Assembly: GCA_042088665.1 (NCBI GenBank)
Contig: JBELMB010000019.1
Coordinates: forward strand, 1 to 48,288
Source: JBELMB01 sp042088665
GTDB taxonomy: Bacteria; Pseudomonadota; Alphaproteobacteria; Rhodobacterales; Rhodobacteraceae
Length of the DNA: 48,288 bases
Direction: 5' to 3'
How positions within the stretch are numbered: the stretch's first letter is position 1; each line of letters begins with the position of its first letter. Shown piece by piece: positions 41,860 through 48,288 of this stretch. Under the pieces are notes generated by a model. The model saw only the letters and a list, made by a program, of their open reading frames with translations, did not search any database and was not told the origin of the DNA. The position numbers were made by a program, and so were the translations under genes.

Positions 41860-43100
41860 AGCCCTTCCTCCCGGCTGACGTATTTGAAGAAGAAGATCGA
41901 GAAGGCGAGCAGGAAGCCAAAGATCACCACGGCCACCGCGGCACCTGCGCCGATGTTGGACACGGCAAAGGCTTGTTCATAGACGTTCACCGTCAGGGTG
42001 CGCGTCCCGGCAGAGCCGCCGGTCAGCAAGAAGATGTCGTCGAACTTGTTGAACGTCCAGATGAAGCGCAGCAGGAACAGCACGCTCAGGATGCCCAGCA
42101 GCATCGGCAGGGAGAGATACCAGAACTTCTGGAACGGGCTGGCCCCGTCCATGTCGGCGGCCTCGTACATGTCGGTGTCGATGGATTGCATCCGGGCGAG
42201 GATGAACAGGAAGGACAGTGGGAAATAGCGCCAGATCTCGAAGACGGTCACCATGATCAGCGCCTGCGGTCTCTGTCCGAAAAAGTTGATCGGGCTGTCG
42301 ACCACATCCATCTGCACCAAAAGCGCGTTCACCGAGCCGGAAAAGGGATCGAACAGCGTCACCCACGAGAAGGCCACCGCGATCACCGGGGCCACGTAGG
42401 GAAAGAGGTAAAGCCCGCGCATGATGCCCTTGCCGCGGAAATCCTTGTTCAGCAGCAGCGCCGCGAACAGCCCGACCACCAGCGCACCGATGGTGCCGAC
42501 GATGGTGTAAAAGAGCGTGGCATAGATCACGGTCCAGAACTCTCGCCCGTTGAAGATGCGGGCAAAGTTTTCCAGCGTGAACTCGGAATTGGTCAGGATA
42601 TTGTCGCCCTTGCCGGTGATCTGCGTCGGGGTGTCGTCCAGATCCGGATCGGCGTCGAGGAAACCCTGGCTGACCGTCACGGTGATCTCGATGTTCTCGC
42701 GCTGGCCGCCTTCGAATGCGCCAAGGTCACAGCTTAGCGCCAGCCCGTCCAGCGTGCAGCGCGGATCGACGTCGAGGATCGTCAGACCCTCGGGCAGCGT
42801 GTCCCGGATCGTCACGGTGGAGAGCGGCTCGCTCTGGCTGGAGTTGCGGATCCGGTATCGCAGGTTGGCCTCGTCACCCGCCTCGGAGGGGCGGCCGCGC
42901 AGTTGTTCGCGCACAACGGCCTCTGGCGGGCGCAGGTCCTGCAGACCGATGGGTTTGAAACTCACCCAGAAGATCGCCAGCAAAGGCAAGATCACCACGA
43001 GAGAGACGGAGAAGAGTGTTGGAAACAGCAGGCCCCAGGCCAGACGTGCTTCACGTCGGGCGAGCGGACCGGTCCGCTTCGGCGGTACCGCGGTCGACAT
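41856..43100 (-). CDS. Sugar ABC transporter permease (MalF-like) with DUF11/Ig-like periplasmic domain
   Basis: A 414-residue permease. After the first helix (LLFPTLFSVSLVVILPLLAIFWVSF) the periplasmic loop carries an insertion of about 110 residues, at about residues 60-165. It reads like a DUF11-type Ig-like repeat: LRYRIRNSSQSEPLSTVTIRDTLPEGLTI in outline, CTLDGLALSCDLGAFEGGQRENIEITVTV in outline. The membrane domain resumes with ENFARIFNGREFWTVIYATLFYT and ends with the docking loop MYEAADMDGASPFQKFWYLSLPMLLG. MalF of E. coli has a different P2 domain in the same loop that touches the binding protein. It pairs with the MalG-like permease. Confidence 0.92.
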   Translation of the reverse strand: MSTAVPPKRTGPLARREARLAWGLLFPTLFSVSLVVILPLLAIFWVSFKPIGLQDLRPPEAVVREQLRGRPSEAGDEANLRYRIRNSSQSEPLSTVTIRDTLPEGLTILDVDPRCTLDGLALSCDLGAFEGGQRENIEITVTVSQGFLDADPDLDDTPTQITGKGDNILTNSEFTLENFARIFNGREFWTVIYATLFYTIVGTIGALVVGLFAALLLNKDFRGKGIMRGLYLFPYVAPVIAVAFSWVTLFDPFSGSVNALLVQMDVVDSPINFFGQRPQALIMVTVFEIWRYFPLSFLFILARMQSIDTDMYEAADMDGASPFQKFWYLSLPMLLGILSVLFLLRFIWTFNKFDDIFLLTGGSAGTRTLTVNVYEQAFAVSNIGAGAAVAVVIFGFLLAFSIFFFKYVSREEGL

Positions 43101-43130
43101 CGGTGTCTCCTGGAAGGGAAAAGGGCTTGA

Positions 43131-43158
43131 CGGGCGGCGACAGCTTGGCCGCCGCCCG
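43131..43158 (-). terminator. Intercistronic hairpin between binding-protein and permease genes
   Basis: A nine-pair stem CGGGCGGCG/CGCCGCCCG (43131-43139 with 43150-43158) lies in the 79-base gap. On the minus strand it is followed by a TTTT stretch about ten bases on. It probably lowers readthrough, or stabilises the upstream message, so that more binding protein than permease is made. Confidence 0.6.
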
Positions 43159-43179
43159 AAGATCAGAAGGGTCCGTCGA

Positions 43180-44532
43180 TTACTCGATCTCGGACAGCTC
43201 TTCGTTCAGTTTCGCCACGGCGGCGGGGCCATCGATGTCGCCATCGATGAATTCACGCACAACGCGGTTGATGACCTGGCTGTTGATGATCTTCGACGCG
43301 AGGCCAAGCTGGCCTTCGGACACACCCCAACGCTGGGCCACATCCAGACCGGAGACGATGTTGCCGATCACATCCGCGGGATAGAGATCAGACAGCGGCG
43401 CGCGACGATCGACACCCACGTCCAGCATCGACCAGCCGTCGATGTAGGCCGTTGCATTGTCGGCGGTGCCGTTGCGGCTCGGGAACTTGCCTTCGGGCGC
43501 GATGGCCAGCGTGTCCATGTAGCCTTCGCTGACGGCGAACTGGACAAAGTCCTGCGCCGCTTCGGTGTCCGCATCGGCGGTGATGCCGAAGTAACGCGAA
43601 TCTGCCCATGCTGCGCCATCGGGGTTCGACGGACCGGCAAAATTCGTGATGAAGCCGGTGGCGTTGGCCAGTTCACGGGTGGTCGGATCGTCGTTGATGG
43701 TCACCGGGGCGGCGTCACGCAGACCGGCCAGTTCGTCCATGATGAAGGGCGACCAGATGATCATCGCGGCCTGACCGGCAAAGTACAGCTCGCGCGACTG
43801 CTTCCAGTACAACTCGCCCGGAGGCGAAGCTTCGGCGATGGCCTTGTAGAATTCCATGGCCTCGATGGTCTTGGCTTCGTCGAAACCGGCAAAGCCGTTC
43901 TCGTCCACCGGGGTGGCGCCGTTTGCCAGCAGCACGTGCTCCAGCACCTGGCTCATGAAGCCTTCGTCAACCTTGGTCGCGGCCACGAAACCGAACATCT
44001 CGGGCGGGTTGTGCAGCGCTTCGACCGCGGCCAGAACGTTGGCGTAGGTGGAGGGCGCTTCGAGACCGTTCGCGTCGAACAGATCCTTGCGGTAGACGAC
44101 CATCTGGGTCCAGCCATCGACCGGAACGCCGGCGATGCCATCGGGGGTCTGCGCCATGCTGACCGGGCCGGGGGCAAATGTGTCGGCGCCCAGTGCGTCC
44201 AGCACTTCCTGCGCGGCTTCGGCGTCAAGAATGCCCGCTTCGGTCCATGGCAGGGCGTACTGCAGCGGGTAGTAGATCACGTCGGGCAGATCGCCTGCGG
44301 CAAAGGCCGCTGTGGCACGGGTGCCGTATTCCTGCTCGTCCACGGGGATCATTTCCACCGAGACGCCGGACTTGGCTTCGTAGTCCGCCGCCATCTGCTG
44401 CTGACGCTCAAGGCGCGCAGGCTGGGTTTCGGTGGTCCAGACCCGCAGGTCCTGTGCCGACAGGCCGGTAGCGGCAACCGTGGCGGCAAAGCTGACGCTG
44501 ATCATCAGCGCCGACTTGGTGAGGTGTTTCAT
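43180..44532 (-). CDS. Sugar/glycoside ABC transporter solute-binding protein (family 1)
   Basis: A 450-residue periplasmic protein. The signal peptide is MKHLTKSALMISVSFAATVAATGLSAQ, cleaved near LSA. Features are DLRVWTTETQPARLERQQQMAADYEAKSGVSVEMIPVDEQEYGTR in outline, AAGDLPDVIYYP, GIAGVPVDGWTQMVVYRKDLF, and the LNxE-type C-terminus (VAKLNEELSEIE). It binds the substrate for the MalF/MalG-like permeases. Its ATG overlaps the stop of the lacI-type gene (ATGA), so it is co-translated with its regulator, and GGGAGG lies upstream. The ligand is inferred to be a small glycoside. Confidence 0.94.
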   Translation of the reverse strand: MKHLTKSALMISVSFAATVAATGLSAQDLRVWTTETQPARLERQQQMAADYEAKSGVSVEMIPVDEQEYGTRATAAFAAGDLPDVIYYPLQYALPWTEAGILDAEAAQEVLDALGADTFAPGPVSMAQTPDGIAGVPVDGWTQMVVYRKDLFDANGLEAPSTYANVLAAVEALHNPPEMFGFVAATKVDEGFMSQVLEHVLLANGATPVDENGFAGFDEAKTIEAMEFYKAIAEASPPGELYWKQSRELYFAGQAAMIIWSPFIMDELAGLRDAAPVTINDDPTTRELANATGFITNFAGPSNPDGAAWADSRYFGITADADTEAAQDFVQFAVSEGYMDTLAIAPEGKFPSRNGTADNATAYIDGWSMLDVGVDRRAPLSDLYPADVIGNIVSGLDVAQRWGVSEGQLGLASKIINSQVINRVVREFIDGDIDGPAAVAKLNEELSEIE

Positions 44533-45659
44533 TTGGTTTCCTCCCTTTCAAACTGGTTGGTTCTCGTGTTTGCCCGCCAACGCGCGGCCAGCTCTGCCGA
44601 GCTGAGCACGGGCGGTCCGTCAGAAGCGCGCGATATCAGGCGCGCCGGGACAAGTTCGCGCAGGATTTCTGCGCTTTCTTGCCGAATACGGTAGATCAGG
44701 ATCGTTGCCAGTCTTTCGCCGGCGTGGCGCCGATCCACCGAATATGTCGTGAGAGCCGGGTTGGCGAATTCGCCTTCCGGGATCCCGTCGTAGGAAATCA
44801 CCGACAGGTCCTTGCCGATCTCGATCCCGGCCATTGCCGCTGTCCGGTAGAGGCCAAGCGCGGCCCGGTCCACGGAGCAGACAACGGCCGTCGGCGGGCT
44901 GTCGAGCCCCAGCAGGCGCCGCGCCTCGGAGGCGCCCTGCTCGACCGTGCCCGCATCATTGCTGACCAGCGCGGGATCGAAGGGCAGGCCGGCCTGTGCA
45001 AGCCCCTGCCGAAAGCCGGATTTGCGCAGGCTGGCATAGACGTAGTGATCGCTGCCCTTCAGAAACCCGATGCGCTTGTGGCCCATGCCCGCCAGCCGGG
45101 TCACGGCTTCGAGCATGGCCTGTTCGCCAGCCACGTCGAACCAATCGCATTGGACGCCGTCCGGTTCGCGCCCAAAGAGGACAAAGGGCACGCCAGCGCT
45201 TTTCAGTCGCGCGATGCGTTCGTCCGAAACCCGCGACCGCGGCAGGATAAAGCCATCGGCCTTGCGTTCCGTGATCAGCCGTGCCTGCGTCTCCAGCACA
45301 TCGTCCAGCGATTTTGCCGTTGCGACCGTCAGGCTCCAGCCGTGCTGGCTGGCCGAGGTCGAGACGCCCGCGAGAAACTCCGCGAAGAAGGGAGCCGGTC
45401 CGCCGATCTCGTCTTCCTGCAGGACGAGGCCGATGGAATTCGTCTTCCCGGTCCGGATGCCCTGCGCCATGGCCAGCGGCGTGTAGCCCATGCGGGCGGC
45501 TTCGGATTTGACCCGGGCGCGTGTCGTTTCGGCGATGTCCGCATAGCCGTTCAGGGCACGACTGACCGTGCCCTTGGTCATGTCCAATGACCGGGCCAGA
45601 TCAGAAATCGTCACACGTTTTGGTCGCGGCGACGGCGCTCTGTTCGAAGCAAGTTTCAC
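44529..45659 (-). CDS. LacI-family transcriptional regulator, first gene of the glycoside operon
   Basis: A 376-residue repressor. The helix-turn-helix VTISDLARSLDMTKGTVSRALNGYADIAETTRARV (residues about 16-50) is followed by the hinge AARMGYTPLAMAQGIRTGKT and a periplasmic-binding-protein-like effector domain (IGLVLQEDEIGGPAPFFAEFLAGV, DGFILPRSRVSDERI, AMGHKRIGFLKG-like stretch, SVDRAALGLYRTAAMAGIEIGKDLSVISYDG in outline). The start is a GTG at 45659 with AGAGGA upstream. It precedes the binding protein in the same operon and has a perfect palindrome 33 bases upstream, so it is most likely autoregulated and sugar-induced. Confidence 0.94.
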   Translation of the reverse strand: MKLASNRAPSPRPKRVTISDLARSLDMTKGTVSRALNGYADIAETTRARVKSEAARMGYTPLAMAQGIRTGKTNSIGLVLQEDEIGGPAPFFAEFLAGVSTSASQHGWSLTVATAKSLDDVLETQARLITERKADGFILPRSRVSDERIARLKSAGVPFVLFGREPDGVQCDWFDVAGEQAMLEAVTRLAGMGHKRIGFLKGSDHYVYASLRKSGFRQGLAQAGLPFDPALVSNDAGTVEQGASEARRLLGLDSPPTAVVCSVDRAALGLYRTAAMAGIEIGKDLSVISYDGIPEGEFANPALTTYSVDRRHAGERLATILIYRIRQESAEILRELVPARLISRASDGPPVLSSAELAARWRANTRTNQFEREETK

Positions 45660-45691
45660 GGATCGTCCTCTTCCCTGAATTTAGCTTTGCA

Positions 45692-45709
45692 GCCGAAACC
45701 GGTTTCGGC
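45692..45709. promoter_or_regulatory. Perfect 18-base palindrome, probable LacI-type operator
   Basis: GCCGAAACCGGTTTCGGC is fully self-complementary with the central CG typical of LacI/GalR operators. It lies 33 bases upstream of the GTG of the regulator gene, in its promoter. Flanking TTGCA and TGCAA add a looser outer symmetry. Confidence 0.8.
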
Positions 45710-46079
45710 AAGTGCAAACTTTTTATATTTGTCAGGGGGTTGTTCGAAAACGCCTCAGAAGTGCCCACAAATGAGTCGCGCATGGCGAATTGTCCTTGCG
45801 ACTTTTTCCAGGGGTGCATTGCCCAACCGATTCACGTCCCGGTGGCACCACTCAACCGAGTGCGAGAGGTCAGGCCATCGTTGCGAAAAAGCGTCGCGCG
45901 AGGTGACAGAGAACCGGCGGATTTGCAGCCCCCCAATGCCGCAGGAGGGGGTGTTTCGGCAGATTTCGCCATCGGCGTTGAACGGCGGTGTACGTCACCA
46001 TCGCCATTGGTGATCAGCGACGCCGATAAACCGCCGCTTGCTCTATTCCTGAAAGGCCAGGTGGCTGGGGCGAAATACG
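45710..46079. other. Gene-free gap between LacI operon and GST gene
   Basis: This gap of about 370 bases lies upstream of the LacI gene and downstream of the GST gene. No frame gives a recognised protein. The LacI operon promoter must lie at its left end; an AT-rich stretch with a CTGACA-like element is at about 45720-45745 on the minus strand. The rest looks like decayed coding or insertion sequence but cannot be assigned. Confidence 0.4.
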
Positions 46080-47117
46080 CTAGGTCGCCCCATCCCGCAC
46101 GGCCAGATCCGGGTGGCGGTAGGCCTCCGGGTAGGGCATCGGCTTTAGCGGGCCCAAAGGCACGACACCGTTCCACGAACGGCCAAAGTACCCTTGCCGA
46201 CAGTGCACCAGAGACCCGGCCTCAGCCACACCGTCCAGCGCATAGACCCGGCACAGCCAGCGCCACAAATGTGGATGATCGAGGATCCGCGCACCGTTCA
46301 GCTTCATGCGCAGGACATAGACTGGGTCGTGCCGGTAAAGCGTTGGAAAAAGACGCAGATCGGCCTCGGTGAAGGTGTCTCCGGTCAGGAAGGGCCGCCC
46401 GTCCGACAGGTGTTCATCCAGCTCGGACAGCGCATCGAAATAGGCCGTGAACGCCTTTTGATAGATGGCCTGGTCAGAGGAAAACCCGGCCTTGTAGGCA
46501 CCGTTGTTGATCGCGGTGTAGATCAATGCATTGAGCGTCTCGATGTCTTGCCGCAGCGCCGGATCTTCCGGGTAGAGACGCGGGCGGGTCTCGTGGGGCA
46601 TCTCGCTGCCAAGCGGGGCCGCGTTGGCATCTAGCATGCGGATGATCTCCGCGCTTTCATTGTTCACGATGCGCTGCGCGACCTTGTCATAAAGGATCGG
46701 CACGGATTGCTCGCTGCCGCCTTCGGCTGTGTAGATCTCGCGCGCGAGGCGCAGGCCGCGGCCCGTTGCGGTGTCGAGCGTACATTCTGGCAGCGTCGCG
46801 CCGGTGAGGGTGGCCACCCGGTCTGGCGCAAATTCCCACAGATTGGGTCCCGCAGGGTCGTCCTCGCCCGTGCGATTTGGGAAGGCCACATCGAGGGTCA
46901 CGCTGGCGTGCAGACCCAGAACACTGCGCGCGAGGGTCACGCGGTGGCACCAGGGACAGTTGAGCGCAACGTACAGGTGATAGCGACCGGGCTCTGCAGG
47001 GAAGTCGGGCGTGCCGATGGCGTGCCGAAAGCCGCTGATCCCACGCACGAACTCTCCGCCCGCCCGGCGTTTTTTGGCGTTGGCCTGGTCTTCCTGAACT
47101 GAAGTGTCGTTTGTCAT
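46080..47117 (-). CDS. Glutathione S-transferase family protein, glutathionyl-hydroquinone reductase type
   Basis: A 345-residue cytoplasmic protein of the Xi/YqjG class. After an N-terminal extension (GGEFVRGISGFRHAIG) the thioredoxin domain has the active-site cysteine in YHLYVALNCPWCHRVTLARSVLGL, as in glutathionyl-hydroquinone reductases. The cis-proline region is EQSVPILYDK, followed by IVNNESAEIIRML. The C-terminal helical domain has LIYTAINNGAYKAGFSSDQAIYQKAF and FTEADLRLFPTLYRHDPVY. These enzymes remove glutathione from conjugated hydroquinones. The start is the ATG at 47117, with AGGAGG upstream at a somewhat long distance. The open frame to 47240 has no better start. Confidence 0.93.
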   Translation of the reverse strand: MTNDTSVQEDQANAKKRRAGGEFVRGISGFRHAIGTPDFPAEPGRYHLYVALNCPWCHRVTLARSVLGLHASVTLDVAFPNRTGEDDPAGPNLWEFAPDRVATLTGATLPECTLDTATGRGLRLAREIYTAEGGSEQSVPILYDKVAQRIVNNESAEIIRMLDANAAPLGSEMPHETRPRLYPEDPALRQDIETLNALIYTAINNGAYKAGFSSDQAIYQKAFTAYFDALSELDEHLSDGRPFLTGDTFTEADLRLFPTLYRHDPVYVLRMKLNGARILDHPHLWRWLCRVYALDGVAEAGSLVHCRQGYFGRSWNGVVPLGPLKPMPYPEAYRHPDLAVRDGAT

Positions 47118-47454
47118 GGGCGCAATTTCACCCTCCTGAGGAGTGATGCAAGGCGATTGGCGCGGTGAGGCCAAATTCGCTGATCGCGCAGGGTTTGTGC
47201 AGGTCGCATGGTGGGTTTGAAGGCGCCTCTGGTTCGTCAAGGCAAGTCAGGGCGCAAAAGAAAACATGGCGCGCAGCGAGCGATCCGCATCGCAGAAGCT
47301 TTCGCAATCGTCTTGGTGTGGCTTCTGTTCCGGGGTGTTCTCGGCTGAACGCCGCAGGGCGCAAGACCGGGGCTCAGCCTGTTGGTGCTGGCTTAACCTT
47401 GATGAAACCGTGACCCGTGCATAGCGTGTAGGAGAACGAACGGAGGTCAAAATC
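47118..47454. promoter_or_regulatory. Divergent intergenic region between GST and secreted-protein genes
   Basis: This stretch of about 340 bases has no recognisable gene. It must hold the promoters of both divergent genes. I could not pick out a confident -35/-10 pair or a dyad. Confidence 0.35.
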
Positions 47455-48288
47455 ATGGGGAATCGCGCGCTAACGGGTCTTTGGTTGGCCATATTTATAG
47501 GTCTGATGGGGGCAATCACGATCGGAAGGCCAGCGCAGGCCCGGATTGTCGACACGTTCCAGCTTGGCGCGTGGTCGGCCAGCGCCTTCACCAATGATGA
47601 AACCGGGGCCTTTGACACGTGCGTGGCTTCGGCGGCCTACGCCAACGGAATCACGATGTACGTGCAGGTGGACGCCATGTACGACTGGGCGCTGGGATTT
47701 TCCGCGCCGACATGGCGGATGACCCCGGGGATTGAAATACCGCTGCAGTACAAATTCGACCGGGGCCAATGGCAACAGGGCGTGGCCACGGCGGCCTCTG
47801 AAACGCTGGCGCGGATGCAGATGCCCTCGGACGGATACATCGTGACGCGGTTTCGGCGCAGCAACGTGATGTATGTCTATGACGGCTCATACACCTATGA
47901 TTTTCGGCTGACAGGCACGTCGCGGTTGATGCAACGCATGGTCAAATGCGTGCAGACCAATGTTGCGCGCTTTCCCGGGGGGCAGGCCATGACAGGCCTC
48001 GGACAATCCTCCATGGGCCAACCCGCAAGCGCGCCTGCCCAGTCTGACCCGGCCCTCGCGCTGGAGGCCACGCAGGCGCTTTTCAACATCATGTCGCAGG
48101 CCGGGCTTGCCTTGACCATGATCCCGGATGGCCAACGCGAAGAGCCCGACCTGAACGGGGTGCACGCGGTGGCGACCGCCGGTCGGCGTCTGCTGGTGAC
48201 CCATATCTTTCCCGCGGGCGCGTATGAAAGCGATCAGACCGTGATGTCCGGCCTTGTCGCCGACTCGGCAGAGGCTTGTGAAGGGCGC
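47455..48288 (+). CDS. Secreted protein of unknown function, cut by the right edge
   Basis: I translated this by hand: 278 codons with no stop before the window ends. The ATG at 47455 has GGAGG at 47442-47446, eight bases upstream. The N-terminus MGNRALTGLWLAIFIGLMGAITIGRPAQA is a Sec signal peptide with cleavage after AQA. The mature part begins RIVDTFQLGAWSASAFTNDETG and contains FDTCVASAAYANG and LMQRMVKCVQTN, two cysteines that may form a disulfide around a beta-rich domain of about 130 residues. A second, similar-sized domain starts after a QPASAPAQSDP linker. The first domain vaguely recalls invasion-associated locus B-like proteins, but I do not recognise the family with confidence. 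Confidence 0.85.
   Translation, partial: MGNRALTGLWLAIFIGLMGAITIGRPAQARIVDTFQLGAWSASAFTNDETGAFDTCVASAAYANGITMYVQVDAMYDWALGFSAPTWRMTPGIEIPLQYKFDRGQWQQGVATAASETLARMQMPSDGYIVTRFRRSNVMYVYDGSYTYDFRLTGTSRLMQRMVKCVQTNVARFPGGQAMTGLGQSSMGQPASAPAQSDPALALEATQALFNIMSQAGLALTMIPDGQREEPDLNGVHAVATAGRRLLVTHIFPAGAYESDQTVMSGLVADSAEACEGR

Noticed and set aside
42550..44694. 714-codon plus-strand frame opposite the MalF-like permease and sugar-binding protein
   Set aside because: It is antisense to two genes with clear family motifs and its composition is a mirror of theirs.

Overview
The window is GC-rich (roughly 62-65 % by eye). It looks like chromosome or large replicon of a marine alphaproteobacterium of the Roseobacter group (Rhodobacterales). 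The reasons are the density of solute ABC transporters, short overlapping operons, many LysR/GntR/LacI regulators each beside its catabolic genes, and a giant cysteine-free RTX protein. The placement is an inference from gene content. I saw no tRNA, rRNA, CRISPR array or intact insertion sequence.

1-11.4 kb is a uronic/aldaric acid catabolic region. It holds a left-truncated enolase-superfamily gene, a GMC oxidoreductase, 5-dehydro-4-deoxyglucarate dehydratase (kdgD), uronate dehydrogenase (udh), an SMP-30 type lactonase, a GntR/FCD repressor, a glucarate-dehydratase-like enzyme and galactarate dehydratase (garD). Together these read as the oxidative route: uronate to aldarolactone, to aldarate, to 5-keto-4-deoxyglucarate, to 2-oxoglutarate semialdehyde. 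The locus is partly decayed. A fused remnant (enolase N-terminus joined to hydrolase C-terminus) lies between udh and the lactonase. A 773-codon open frame at 6312-8633 is a chimera of three broken genes: an oligopeptide-type binding protein, an OppC-type permease N-terminus and an enolase-superfamily C-terminus. The dedicated ABC importer therefore appears lost while the enzymes remain. A perfect 10-10-10 inverted repeat sits beside the GntR gene.

11.4-19.3 kb is a minus-strand operon with tightly overlapping genes (nitrilase-family amidase, Dpp/Opp-type binding protein, double ATPase, permease B, permease C, RraA-like protein). It is divergent from a GcvA-type LysR regulator. 19.3-26.6 kb is an AT-rich leader followed by a protein of about 2270 residues, with jelly-roll-like, Gly/Ala-rich, long coiled-coil, discoidin and RTX regions.

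26.7-37.7 kb is a mixed region. It has a LysR gene with a nested dyad in its leader, two AhpD-like proteins divergent from an ArsR regulator, a small HPYEE-motif protein, a polar amino acid ABC transporter (permease and ATPase divergent from the binding protein), a creatininase-family hydrolase, a GNAT acetyltransferase, a LysR/DOPA-dioxygenase divergent pair, and an M24-fold protein without metal ligands. 37.7-38.3 kb has no gene I can support.

38.3-45.7 kb is a LacI-led minus-strand operon: LacI, sugar-binding protein, MalF-like permease, MalG-like permease, GH63-like glycosidase and UgpC/MalK-type ATPase. Overlapping stop and start codons link most of it. A perfect 18-bp palindrome upstream of lacI is the likely operator. 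I infer import and hydrolysis of a small glycoside, possibly a glycosylated compatible solute. The MalF-like permease carries a DUF11/Ig-like domain in its periplasmic loop and the MalG-like one has about four extra N-terminal membrane helices. The window ends with a glutathionyl-hydroquinone reductase-like GST and a secreted protein cut by the right edge.
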